A DNA stretch of 64,000 bases from Mycoplasma miroungigenitalium (GTDB taxonomy: Bacteria; Bacillota_I; Bacilli_A; Mycoplasmatales; Metamycoplasmataceae), in contig NZ_CP053096.1 of the NCBI RefSeq assembly GCF_013008635.1, forward strand, positions 496,001 through 560,000, read 5' to 3'. Every line of letters starts with the position of its first letter. Positions within the stretch are counted from its first letter, which is position 1. The notes below the pieces were generated by a model, which was not told the DNA's origin, did no database searches, and was given only the letters and a program-made list of their open reading frames with translations. The translations under genes were made by a program, and so were the position numbers. This document shows, piece by piece, positions 19,636 through 30,739 of this stretch.

Positions 19636-22186
19636 TCATACAAATACGAGAAATTATCGTGAACCATTCTACCTTGTAAAATTTACGCGTAAAAATGTCG
19701 ACGGCTTAAATTCAAACCGTGAGTTTGTTCACTTTTTATTCTTTGGCTCAATTATGCAAGATAAAGATTTAAGTTTAGGAACCAGTGAAAGGCCTGCTGT
19801 TGAGGCGTTATCAATCAAGATATTAAACACTTCTCACGTGGTTGAAATTGGTGACTTAATCTACAGAAACTCAAAACTTTACCAAATTGTTAGTGTTGAT
19901 AAAGACCAGTTCAATAAGCAAGAGTTGAAACTAAGAGCGACTTATATTAGTGAATTAGAAGCACAGGCTGACTTAATTGAGTATGTTACAAATATTACAA
20001 AAACTAAACCGCTTGCTAAACCTCGAGATTTAGCCGACAAAGAATTTGTGAATAAGTCAGTTGAGACTTTAAAAAGTGAGTTGCTTGTTAAAATGGATGA
20101 ATACTCTACCGACATCGAGTACGATGCTCTCGTTGATTCAACTGAAAAAATATCAGCTAGAGTAAGCAATATCGAAGAAGATTATGTTAAACATCCTGAG
20201 TTAGAAGTTTACGCAACAAAAACACAAACTGACGAGTTAAATAATCAAATTCAAGATTTAAAAAACGAAAATGTTAGTCATAATAACTCATTAGACAATT
20301 TAAACACTTCAAAAGCGGATAAAACCGAGTTAAATGAGAAAATAACAGCGTTAAATCAAGAGTTTACAACTTCATTAACAAATTATTCAACTTTAAAAGA
20401 CTTATCAGTTCTAGACGCTAAAACCGACGAGTTAGCAACCTCTTTAGCAAAATCAACAATCGACTTAAAAGAGTTACTAAATCAAAGTGTTGAAAGTCTG
20501 CAAAATGTTGATAAAACTCATGAAACTTCAATAAATTCAAATGTTGAAAAGTTAAAAAATTTAACCACTCGGACTAATAGTTTAAGTGAACAAATAGCTC
20601 AAAGCAATAGAGACTTACAGAGCAACAAAACTGAATTAAATGGGTTAATTGAAGTTAATAAGCAAGATATTAAAAAGTTGAATGCTTCAAAGGTTAAACA
20701 TTCTAAAACTTTAGAAACTCTTACAGAATCAACAAACGCATTAAGTTCAAAAACTAAAGAATTAGAAAACGCAATTAATTCAACTAATCAAGAAGTTGAT
20801 GACCTTAAAAACTCGCATTATACTTTACGCAATAATCACTTAGAATTATCTAAAAAAGTGGCTGGTGTTGAAAGTTTAAATAACGACCAAACTAAAACCA
20901 TTGAGCAACTTAAACTTAGTCTTCAAGCAAATACGCTAGCTGATAAGCAAACTTTAGACCGCTTCAATGCGTTAAGTAGTGAATATATCCAAAAAAATGC
21001 GAAATATTCTGGTGATATTGAATTATTAAAACAACAAGCTAAGACTTTTGCAACTGTTGAAAGCTTAAATAATTTAGAAGCATCAACTAGTCAAAGTACT
21101 CAAACATTAACTACTAAACTTGAAAGCACTAATGCAACTACATTATCAAACAACCAAAAAGTTATTCAACTAGAGCATAGAATTGACGACTTAATTATTC
21201 CAGTTATTCCAAGTGATAACTTAACTGAGGCAAATTTAAATGCAAAGAAAAGAGAAATGTCGGGTCTCACAATAGTGCCGGGCAATGGAATAGCAAATGC
21301 GTCGTTTTTCCTAAACAAAGGAAACCAGATGTTTGAATATTTCAATAATGGTAATACCACTGGAATTTGAGATAAAACTAACGAACGGGAAGTTATCGGA
21401 CTTAATGGTGACGGTCGCATTTGACTTCATAATCGAGTAGACTTTGCTAATCATACTGCCTTCAACGTTGCAAATCCAACGCAAGATAGCGAAATTGCTA
21501 ATAAGCTCTATGTTGATAATAAATTCAACAGCATTGACTTATCGAATTTAGCAACTAAAACAGAGCTAGGTTCAAAGTTAGACGCATCAAAACTTTCGAC
21601 TTTAGCAACAAAGCAAGAATTATCGACAAAGGCGGAAACTTCTCAATTATCAACTTTAGCGACTAAAACTGAATTAAATAGTTATGCAACTAAACCGCAA
21701 TTGAATAGTTTAGAAAGCACGCTAAACTCTAAAATAAGCACTGAATTAAATAGTTCAACAGCTTTAATTAACGCTCAAAAAAGTCAAATTGAGTCGTTAA
21801 AAAGTCAAGTAAGTAGTTTAAGCAGTCAGTTGAATACGTTTAAGCAAGAATTTTTGAATAAACTAAACGCTCCTAAATACTCATTTTATTCACATAGCAC
21901 TAACAGTCGAGATAGCCTAATAACTGGAGTGTTTAAAAACGCAGACCGTATTAATAGAATAGACATTCACATTAGAGACACAACCGCTATTCACTTTGAT
22001 TTTCAAAAAACTTGGATGATTAGAACTCAATATGGACTCCATTCTGTGTCAGATTGATTTAACTTAGATAATAAAGAGTGGTTTAACTTTCTTTTTAAAA
22101 GGGAAGGTAACAATGTAAGATTTCATCAACAAAAACAAGTTCATAACATTGATTTGCTTTTCATTATTGAGTTAAAAAATGAATAA
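19628..22186 (+). CDS. Head-closure domain fused to a long coiled-coil fibre
   Basis: 852 aa. The first ~115 residues look like a head-tail joining/closure protein (HFLFFGSIMQDKDLS, VVEIGDLIYRNSKLYQIVSV), matching its place after the adaptor. It then continues without stop into about 400 residues of heptad-rich coiled coil (repeated Leu/Asn/Thr/Lys). A fibre region follows with GNGIANASFFLNKGNQMFEY, the fibre-type phrase PTQDSEIANKLYVDNKF and repeats of LATKTEL. The C-terminal domain of about 110 residues is rich in aromatic and charged residues (IHFDFQKTWMIRTQYG, FNLDNKEWFNFLF). This suggests a neck whisker or collar fibre carrying a binding tip. No ribosome-binding site or start is evident at the domain border. 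Confidence 0.75.
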
Positions 22187-22742
22187 AGACTTTGATACAT
22201 TAATTAATATCGAAAACGATAAAGAGCTTGCTAAAGAGTTTAAGACTTTACTCGAACAAAACATTAATCGAAAATTGTTTTTAAAAATTATTAGGGCTGA
22301 CAAGTCTCAACATTTTATCAAAGACAAACAAGCAAAGATTTACGACCGCACTTTGAAATTGATACCAGATTCTTCATATGCTAAACGGCGCAGTAAAGTA
22401 AGCACAAGTTTACACGCAAGACAATTCGGAAAGCTTAAAGACTTGATAGTTAAGCAATATAAAGACATTCCCGACGGCGTTAACGCAAGTGTGTCTTTAG
22501 ACAAAAACGTTAAAGGCTACCAGCGTGGAATCTATTTCTCAATTATTCGAGGTTATAGAAAAGCAAGTGACGGTCATAAACTGCGTTATCGTTATAGCAA
22601 AAAAGGAGCAAAAACTGAAGCATTAAATAAAGCACGTAATAAGGTAATCAAAAATGATAATGCTTACGTCGCTAATTATGTTCGCGAAGTCTTTGTTCCT
22701 GAATATCACAAATTAATTAAGGAGGACAATGAAATCAACTAA
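22179..22742 (+). CDS. HK97 gp10-like neck/tail-completion protein
   Basis: 187 aa, very basic (many Lys and Arg), with a long helix at the start (INIENDKELAKEFKTLLEQ), a central beta-rich part (GYQRGIYFSIIRGYRKAS) and a helical end. Position between the closure protein and the tail terminator fits the gp10-like family. No diagnostic motif is seen, so the call is mostly by order. Starts overlap: 8 nt with the gene before and 14 nt with the one after. Confidence 0.55.
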   Translation: MNKDFDTLINIENDKELAKEFKTLLEQNINRKLFLKIIRADKSQHFIKDKQAKIYDRTLKLIPDSSYAKRRSKVSTSLHARQFGKLKDLIVKQYKDIPDGVNASVSLDKNVKGYQRGIYFSIIRGYRKASDGHKLRYRYSKKGAKTEALNKARNKVIKNDNAYVANYVREVFVPEYHKLIKEDNEIN

Positions 22743-23181
22743 TCATACAATCGCAAGTGAAATATACAAATTTTTAAAACAAGATAATCCAGAAATTCCA
22801 GAGTTTAGTTTTCAAATTATCGAGGATGACCACTTCAATAATCGACTGGTTATATCAACTGAAAAAAGCGAATTAACTCCGAGATATTATGGTGATAAAT
22901 TAGAGAGAGTAAAGTTAAACATTTCGCTAATTATCGATAAATTATCACATCGCAAACAAATTGAATTATTTAATTGAATCGTCAATTATTGCGGTGAGTT
23001 GTGAGAAACTGAGACTTTTAAAATTTTACAAAAATGAGTCGACAACATCCAACTTTTTAAAGGTGATGGGAGTTGAGAGTATTGAGTTCAAAGTGAACCC
23101 GTAAATTTTAATCAAGAAAGCCAAGAGTATTCATTTTCGCTTGAATTACTTTTGGAAAGGAAGGAAAAAACAAATGTTTAA
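22729..23181 (+). CDS. Probable tail terminator/completion protein
   Basis: 150 aa, several UGA Trp codons. It begins with a helix (TIASEIYKFLKQDNPE), followed by alternating strands (FSFQIIEDDHFNNRLVIST; LNISLIIDKLSHRK) and a second alpha/beta part ending YSFSLELLLERKEK. This is the size and alternation of siphophage tail terminators, and it stands directly before the tail tube gene. GGAGG lies before the ATG. The function is inferred from position. Confidence 0.55.
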
Positions 23182-23644
23182 AACAAATAATCAAACCACG
23201 CTATCAATAGCTACAATTCCGACTGGAAATAGCGACAGCGATAAAAACTTTCAAGTTATTAAATATATAACTGAATTAAAACACAATTATTCAACTAAAA
23301 AAGAAGACCGTGTTTACTTCCATAATAAAGGACAAAGCACATCAATAACGACTGGAGGCTCACATTCTTTAAGCGTTAATTTTGACTATAACGACGAAGA
23401 AGAAGCACATCGTTATTTATTAAGTTTGTTGCTTGGTGATGCGACTTCAGTTAATAATCAATTTATTAAAATCACATTAAAAAACATCAGTCGTCAAATC
23501 GGCCAACATGTTGAAATATCTGGTAAAGCAACAATAAACTTCAAAAATCACGCCCCAAGTGGTGGTGCTGACGGTTTGCTTAAATTTGAGCTTGATATCT
23601 TACCGCAAGACGATGCTTGAGTAGTTGAAGATATTGCTGACTAA
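23174..23644 (+). CDS. Major tail (tube) protein
   Basis: 156 aa. Beta-rich sequence with the features of TP901-1/HK97-type tail tube proteins: IATIPTGNSDSD near the start, TTGGSHSLSVNFDYNDEEEA in the middle (the conserved small change-of-fold region), and LLKFELDILPQDDAW at the end. I choose ATG 23174, which has a long AGGAAGGA purine run before it, not the upstream TTG. It overlaps the previous gene by 8 nt and the next by 1 nt. Confidence 0.75.
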
Positions 23645-24021
23645 TGGCTAGATTTAATTTGAAAGACTTAGAAAACTGAAATGAGCCAGACGTCTTTATT
23701 ATTGACGACGCTTTAAGTTTTAACTTAGACACGACTGCTCACAGCATTTTTAAGTTGCAACAATTTATCAACAAATATGGGGACTTTAACAACTCAACTA
23801 AGTCATTAAACACTCAAGCTGATAAGGACTTTTTAAACATTATGCTTAAACCGGCAGATGTTGATAAGTTTATTAAAAGTGTGAACCGGAAATATAAAGC
23901 AATGCACGTAACTCAAATAGTGCATCAAATGTTTCAGTTTTGATTCTCACAAGCAACGGGACAAGACTTAAATCAGTTAGAACAATTACAAGAAACAACA
24001 AAAAAGCATCAAGTCCAGTAA
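23644..24021 (+). CDS. Tail assembly chaperone, short form (gpG-like)
   Basis: 125 aa, predicted helical, between the tail tube and tape measure genes where tail chaperones always lie. It ends HQVQ with TAA at 24019. Five codons before the stop is the heptamer A AAA AAG (24000-24006) in the right phase for -1 slippage into the overlapping frame. This is the G product; the longer GT product is listed separately. Confidence 0.8.
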
Positions 24022-24326
24022 TTGACTATATTCAAGATTTAGACCTAATAATTTCAGCGTTTTATCACGACTATAAAATTAAAGCTAATGAATTATTAAG
24101 TTTAAAAGGTCGGGAGTTTTTAGTGCTGTTAAACGGACTTAGCGATAAAAATTTATTAATGAAAGTGGTGTGCGTTCGGGGTATGAGTGAAAGTGAATTA
24201 AGCGCAGAATATAAAGAATTAAAGAAAAACTTTCGACTTAACCAAGGCACAGAATGCGTTAATGAATTAGAGTCGTTTGCGAGTGCGATGGCGGGAAGGA
24301 AAGAATATGGCAACTGGACACGTTAG
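23644..24326 (+). CDS. Tail assembly chaperone, -1 frameshift product (gpGT-like)
   Basis: Joined product: codons 23644-24006, then -1 slip at A AAA AAG, continuing at 24006 (GCA) to the TAG at 24324-24326; about 227 aa. The second frame (KKASSPVIDYIQDLDLII...) has no good start of its own and is long and well-formed (LELLSLKGREFLVLLNGLSD region described here as LLSLKGREFLVLLNGL). In the family, the T part binds the tape measure and G the tube protein. The end overlaps the tape measure start by 20 nt. Slippage is inferred from the perfect heptamer and overlap. Confidence 0.75.
24000..24006 (+). promoter_or_regulatory. -1 programmed frameshift slippery site A AAA AAG
   Basis: Codon phase is ACA AAA AAG CAT, so the X XXY YYZ heptamer is A AAA AAG, the most slip-prone bacterial form (also used in dnaX). 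The zero-frame stop follows 12 nt later. I see no obvious strong stem-loop just downstream. Confidence 0.75.
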
Positions 24327-25239
24327 TTTAGCAATAAAATTAAAAGCTAAAAATTTAAGTAAGGACTTAGAAAGAGTCCAAAAGAAGTTTAAAAATTCAA
24401 TAGATTCAATTAAGACAATGTTAGTTGCAGCCAAATTAGGGTCGTTTTTAATTGCTGGAGCGGACGGAGCAATAGCTGAATATATGGCTAAAATGCGACT
24501 AATGGCTAATTTAAACGAGCAAGGATTTGGAAAAGAGCAAAGTGAACGACTTTTCGAACTTAGTGATAACTTTGAAAAACTAGGTTACAACGCCGACACA
24601 GCTAACGATGCACTGACGCAATTTATTAGCACGGGTAAGGCAACTAGTTTACAAATTATCGGAATTTATTTGGACAAAAACACTAAAAGCACACTCGCAA
24701 ATGTTAGTGCTCAAGAGCGTTTAAACTGAGTGCTTAGTCAAGGTAATAACAAACTTCGAGAACAACAAAGAGCTATGCCTAAAAGCATACAAACTCAAAT
24801 AGAGTTGCGTAAAGCAATTGACGACACAAAGAAAGCACTTGGTCTAAGTTTTATGAAAGTAATCAGCAATATTGTGAGTGCTTTTGGTGGACTAAATAAC
24901 GCTTTAAAATTAGCCATTGTAGCATTTAGTGCATATAAAATTGCAACTATAGTCGGCAACGTCGGGATTGGTATTTCTAAAGCCATCGCCCAAGGCGGAG
25001 TTTTCGCAGCCCCGCTTGCGTTTGCGATGGGACTTAGTGCTTTGGCTGGAATTAGTGCGTTAATAGGAACAGCGGTCGTTGCTGGTAATGCTATCAGTGG
25101 TATGAATTCATTAGGTGCTAGCGAAGTTAGGGAAGGTGTAGATACTCCGACTGTTGTTAATGTCGATATTAGCGAGGATAGATATGGCAAGGAAGTTCAC
25201 GAAAGAAGTGGAAACAACAATGGGAGAGTATCAGCATAA
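24307..25239 (+). CDS. Tape measure protein (short)
   Basis: 310 aa. Begins with helical, charged sequence (KAKNLSKDLERVQKKFKNS), continues with the FEKLGYNADTANDALTQF region typical of tape measure proteins, then a strongly hydrophobic stretch at about 185-275 (ALKLAIVAFSAYKIAT; FAMGLSALAGISALIG). It sets tail length as a template. It is unusually short: at the rule-of-thumb 0.15 nm per residue it would give a tail of only some 45-50 nm. It overlaps the next gene by 1 nt (TAATG). Confidence 0.8.
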
Positions 25240-26870
25240 TGAGATTAAAAGATTTTAGCGGTAATTTAAGGCTTCAAATCAACGGTGACGACGCTTGAGC
25301 CTTTAGTAATGAAATTAAGTTTTCATATCACGTCACAAACTTTAGCAAGGTTATCGTCAATAATGTAATTCATAAATCCCAACTTAATTCCGGTAAACAC
25401 TTTGACTACACTTCAAACTTTTCAGACTTAGACACATTCGCACTCGCTACAATTTATAGCGACGATAAAGCAATCTTTACTGGTTTAGTTAATTCTCAAG
25501 GTCGTTACTCTCTTAACCCATATAAAGTAAAAGATAAAAGTTTGGAATTAGTTGACATAAGGTTATGACTTTCTAAAAAGTCGCCAGTCGACATCGCCTT
25601 TATCGACATTTCGCCGACAGAAGCGTTAGATTTGTTTATTAATGCTTTAAATGAAAAAGGACGCATAAAAAAGGGAGTTATAAATTTTAGCGACAACAAC
25701 AATATAACCGCATATGATACAACTTCAAAAAGTCCATATTCTGTGCTTAAGGAAATTATCGCAACGCAGACGCGGTCGTTTTTGTATTTTACGCAAGATA
25801 ATTCCGGAAACTTGTTGATAAACTTCGCAAGTGAAGCAGACTTTGAAAATAAGCCAGCGCTAAAAATTAGCCCTAACAACTGAAATGACTTAGAACTTTT
25901 AGATTTAAGGGTCGAAGAAAATTATGATGGATATTTTAACCGCATTCGACTTGAAAGTGATAGTGTTATAGCTTCTAAACCTAATCAGCAACTTTTTATC
26001 GTTAGTGAAGTAACTAAGTCGCTCTGACTTGACGAACCATTCGGTCGACTTGTTGAAGCCGGTAATCCACTTAAATGTTATTGATATAACTTGGGTGATT
26101 CAGCTCACTTACAGCCATTCGAACTAATTAGTAAGCAGGAGCAAAGTCAAGGTAAAAATTATCATGGTTATTATGTTGAAGACAGTGCTGAAATAGTTTT
26201 AAATCCAGAATGAAGCAAGGAAAACGTCGGCGTTGTTATAGTTTATTATTCTAAAAATAAGCAAGCGATAACACTTGAAAACGCACAAGAAATCAAGAGA
26301 ATTCACGGATTAAATAATTTTACGGGTGATGTGTATAAGTTCGAGCAATTCAATGATATTTCAACTTTTAGCGACTTGTTTAAGCAGGCAAATAACTCAT
26401 TAAAACTTAATTCTAAACCTCGTAAAGAGTTGACTATTGAAACAACTAAAGCGTTATTGGAATTAGGAGATGCTGTCTTGTTAGATTTTAATAATCAAAA
26501 ATTCGACGGTCGTTATATTGTTTATGGTTTTAACGGTCGCTTTCGTGGTAGCGACAACAGCGTTCATGTGACTTATAATTTGCGTAATGGTCTTAATAGT
26601 GATACGTTAATTAATTTTTACGATTCTCAAGAATACAAAAAAAATCCACTCTTTATCAGTGGACTTAAGACGACATTCAAATATCGCGATAATAATAATT
26701 TATTACGTGTATATAAAAACATCGAATTTGTTGGTTTAAGAGAGTTAGGTTTAGAAATTCCCGACCCTGATAAACTAGGTCTTTTACCTTCCTTTATTCC
26801 TTATACGCAAGACCCAACCGTCAATTATCACAAAGGACAAGACGGCTGAGAATTCTTAGCGTTTAAATAA
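25239..26870 (+). CDS. Tail tip/baseplate protein (distal tail or Tal-like)
   Basis: 543 aa. Directly follows the tape measure gene, the usual place of Dit/Tal proteins. The N-terminal ~120 residues are beta-rich (GNLRLQINGDDAW, YHVTNFSKVIV); the centre contains helices and a gp27-like pattern (FIDISPTEALDLFINALNE; SPYSVLKEIIATQTRSFLYF). This is similar to phage hub proteins that recruit the distal tail ring. No protease or lysin motif is visible. Several UGA Trp codons. The 3' end overlaps by 15 nt with an opposite-strand gene. Confidence 0.65.
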
Positions 26871-27179
26871 CTTAATAGTTTTATAGATTGAGTAACTTGA
26901 CGCGATTGCAAATGTTACGGTTAATGATGAATAAGCAATTACGTGAGATAGATATGGTATGTTGTTAGTTGGATAAAAACGTCAAAGTCAATAAAGTTTG
27001 TTGTTATATCAAGTTGTTGTGTATTGATATTCTTTAGGGTCTCAAGGATTCATGACAACTTTGTAAGTACCCATTTCTCCTCATCTAGGAGCAGTAGCAA
27101 CTAGTATTGCCGTAATCATCAATAGTAAGCAAATTATACTTACACTCAATCAAAGTATTTTTTTGTTTTTTAAATTCAT
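26856..27179 (-). CDS. Trp-rich two-TM membrane protein, antisense in late operon
   Basis: 107 aa, readable only with UGA as Trp (all six Trp codons are UGA). TM1 is about residues 8-31 (KILWLSVSIICLLLMITAIL), then an extracellular-looking loop of ~50 residues rich in Trp, Tyr and Pro (MNPWDPKEYQYTTTWYNN; LYWLWRFYPTNN), and TM2 at about 78-97. It lies in a 341-bp gap between two plus-strand tail genes and is transcribed against them, like a moron gene. No clear ribosome-binding site. A superinfection-exclusion or lysogenic-conversion role is possible; no family is recognised. 107 codons free of TAA/TAG is unlikely by chance in this AT-rich DNA. Confidence 0.7.
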
Positions 27180-27211
27180 ATTATTAATTTTATCAAGAAA
27201 GGAGTCAAAAT

Positions 27212-30001
27212 ATGCCTGAAAACAAAAACAATGACAGCTGGTTTGAGTCTTTAGCTCAATATCTAGTTGCAACTCCGACTGAAAGACCTTATGTATTCAG
27301 TCCAAAAAATACAAATCCAAAATATCAAGGGGTTATTCCAGAATTTGATTACAAAATAGCGCCTCAGGAAATTAAAACGAGTGATTGAACTTGTAAAGAT
27401 ATTGATATCGTAGTTGCATTCTTAACAGCGTTTCCAACTGAAGCGAGTGAGCGAAACACGAATCAATTATTACAAGCATTAACTCTTAAAAAGATAATTA
27501 AAAAACTTTATAACCAGAATCGAATAACTTACTTTTATGAGTTTGAATATAAGTCAAAAGTTTATTCTTTTATTGTTGTAATTTCAAACATTTGAGACAA
27601 ACCAACAACGCAAATATTTTTTAAAGATAAAAATACCAATAAGAAATTACCACACATATTTAAAGTCGACCAACTTCGAAGTGGTTATATCTTTGGAATT
27701 TGCGAAATTGATAATATATTACACGTTATTAAATTTAATGATTTTACAAATGAAACAAACGGCGACAAGGTTGAAGTAAGTCAGATATTCAAATCAACTT
27801 TTCCCGAGGATTCAAAAATTACAACTTTTAAAATGGTTACTTTTAGTGAAAGTTTTAATAATGATAATTATGTCGATGTTATGTTACAAACTCCGGACAA
27901 TAAATTCTGATACGGTCAAATTAATACTGACATAACAAATACAAAAAACACTTGACTTCACTACTCGCCCGTTTATATCGGAATTCAAGGCGAAAAATTT
28001 GATGAAAACACAAACTTACGTGTTTGCGACTTAAACTCAATGACAATATCTACAATGCTTCGAAAAGAAAACGACACTAACGCCTTTTATGGAAATGTTG
28101 TTTTAGGTATTAATAGCGGGTCTGAAATCTATGGTTATCCAACTAAAGTCGACAGCAATTATGTAACAACTGAAAAGTCTGGAAATTTTAAAGAGTTATT
28201 CGAACCTTTCCATGCTGAAAATTTCACTTATAACGACCTGTTATTTAATTCAAACAATCGCAAAAACAATGTTGAATTTACTATGAATATAGGTTCAGTA
28301 AGCGCTCAAATTCATAAAGGTTCGCTTTCTTGAGGTGATGGAGTTAATGATATAGTTATGCAATATGCACATGAACTTGCAAGCCATCCTGATACAAAAG
28401 AAAAACAAAAAGCAGTAGCAAAATCTAAGATGGAAGACCACTGAGGTGAACAGTTACGAGAATTTCCTACCAGACCTTTTCATTACAGAGTGCTAAACTG
28501 AGAACCTCGTCATACAGATAATTTTGAACTTCCGGAATGATTTTTACGCCTTGCTTTACAAGATCCCAAAAAAGTTAATTTTAAAGTAACCAGTGAAATC
28601 GAAAATCAAAACACAATATTAATATGTTTATATCTTGCTGATAAAAAATTCAAGGAATATCGATACTCAACTCCTTATTTTGAAAGACAAGATAGCGACT
28701 TAATAGAAATTGAAGACTTTTATTTCGACTGTAACTTTGTGGTTAATTTAGACGCTCGGGTTCGTAATACTGTATCGCAAAAAAACCGCTTATTTAAGCT
28801 TACTTTTACTAAGTTCGATAATTCGCCTAATGGACTAATCTTTGGAATTGATAGAGGTATTCAAGACATTGGGAAGTCAACGGCTGGCGTAATTCTAAGT
28901 GATACTGAAATAGCGGTACCGGTTCTCACGTTAGACAACAAGTGGAAAGTTTATAGTTTTTTTAACGACTCTAAATTCGATGAAAGTGGAGCATTTAATG
29001 ATAAACCACCTAGACTTTTAGGAACGCTCCCAACTTTACCATCAACTTCTACGCCTCACGCTTATTCAGTGATAGAAACTAAAAACTCCCACCCGTATTT
29101 GTTTATTATTCATGAAGCGGGAATTCACGCATTTAACGGACTTTATGAAGGTGTTAACTCGCCTTACAACCTTAATATTACGCAAAGCATCGACCTAGAT
29201 AATTTAATGATATTCAGAGAGCAGTGTTTAGTTAAGTTTTTAGTTAATTCTGGGAAAGTTAAAAAATTCTTAAATCTAAAATACGACCAAAAACCATTTA
29301 ATTTATCAAATGTTCCATTTTTATATAAAACTCTCGGAATCAATAATTTAAGCGACAACTTGAATATCTGTATATTACAAGACGCAGATCTTAACTTCTG
29401 CGTTCCGATTAAAGATGTAACAATTAATGACACAACTCTAACCTTATCAGCAATTATTAAAAACACAACTCTAAATACTGGATTATCTAAAAAGCACGCT
29501 AAAAAATTTCAATGACTCGACAGCGTTGGAAATGTTGCGTTTGAATTTACGGATTCATTAAGTGCTAAAACAAGAAACGACAACTACCAAGTTAATTCAC
29601 ATATTCCATTTGGCTATCAATATTCCGATAAACATTTAGAAAATCACGATACAGCTAAGTTATTAACTCACATGTGAAAAAATTCCAGTGTTGCTAAAGA
29701 TTTTTTACATAGCCACATGCGTTTTAAATACACAGATGGAACTCACGTTGAGGTTATAGTTCAAGAATTAGGTATTAATCGATTAAGCGTTAAAAATAAC
29801 CGAGCTGTTCTTAACTTTAAACTTGGGCTAAAAAAGGAAGTTGGAAAAGTTAAAAAATTCTATGACTTTGAAATCGGTAATGCTGAAACTAATAACTTTA
29901 AACCGCTTGGAGAATTTGAAACATTTATCGTTGATGAAAACACGGACGGCGTCGCAAAAGTCGGGACTTATGAATATGAGTTCTTAAGCTTTGGAAAGTA
30001 G
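27212..30001 (+). CDS. Large virion/baseplate protein, unknown
   Basis: 929 aa, the largest phage gene; assembled over several UGA Trp codons. No signal peptide, TM segment or coiled coil. Beta-rich throughout, with asparagine and aromatic residues. The N-terminal third is mixed (WTCKDIDIVVAFLTAFPTEA). The middle contains NDIVMQYAHELASHPDTKEK and FPTRPFHYRVLNWEPRHTDN. The C-terminus KKFYDFEIGNAET and VGTYEYEFLSFGK is strand-rich. Position between tail tip and fibre genes suggests a baseplate or receptor-binding protein. GGAG precedes ATG 27212. Confidence 0.6.
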
Positions 30002-30007
30002 GAAAAT

Positions 30008-30694
30008 ATGGGAAAAATCAATTTTATCAATAAGACAAATTTTTCAAGTCTAGAAAATTACAAAGACGAGACGAAAGTTATCACAGCTGAAAATGTAAAC
30101 GAGATTAAACACAGCGTCAATCAAATTTACGACATAGTCAACTCAACAAACTCGCAAGTTGAGACAAATAAGTCAACAATTAACGACTTAAAGTCAAAGT
30201 CAATAACATATGACTCAAACACAACTAAATTAAACAAGTTAATTAATGATGTTCGCAGTTTAACCAATGATCTTAATTCACTAAGTCATAACGTTAGAGT
30301 TCTAGAAGCTAGTGCTGGTTTTAGACCCAAATTAGTTTATCGCGGTACGGTGTTTATTAGCGAAAAGGGAAGCATTAGTTTAAGAGGTTCATTGAATAAT
30401 TGAAATAATAGCGAGTACTCGCATTCAATTTACGCTTTAAGTTTGACTTTAATATATAACAACGGTCGCAGTTATAACCATTCGCAAATGTTTTCACGAG
30501 CTCAAGTTGGTGACAAAATGATTTTTACCACAGTCGCAATTGATGCTGACTATCCAAGTTCTAACACTTCAGTGTCGCTGTTTTCAATTAGCGGGGATGG
30601 AAACCTTAAACACGAGCACGACGGAAGTCTATACGCTAACGACGATAAACTAACTTTAAACACTAGCAAAGTTGTAATATTTGAACTCTTATAA
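30008..30694 (+). CDS. Tail fibre-like protein with coiled-coil shaft
   Basis: 228 aa. Residues about 20-100 are heptad-rich (VNEIKHSVNQIYDIVNSTNS; KLINDVRSLTNDLNSLSHNV), a coiled-coil shaft. Residues about 105-228 form a beta-rich head (LVYRGTVFISEKGSISL; ALSLTLIYNNGRSYNHSQMF; ISGDGNLKHEHDGSLYAND). This is the architecture of a short fibre with a C-terminal binding or tip domain. It starts 6 nt after the large virion gene with GGAAA before the ATG, and closes the structural part of the late operon. Confidence 0.65.
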
Positions 30695-30739
30695 TTAATA
30701 TCTATATCTATATTAATATATAATTTAAATTAAAGGGAG

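Noticed and set aside
23940..24326. Second chaperone frame as an independent gene starting at 23940
   Set aside because: No ribosome-binding site and the start lies inside gpG; the frameshift heptamer explains it better.
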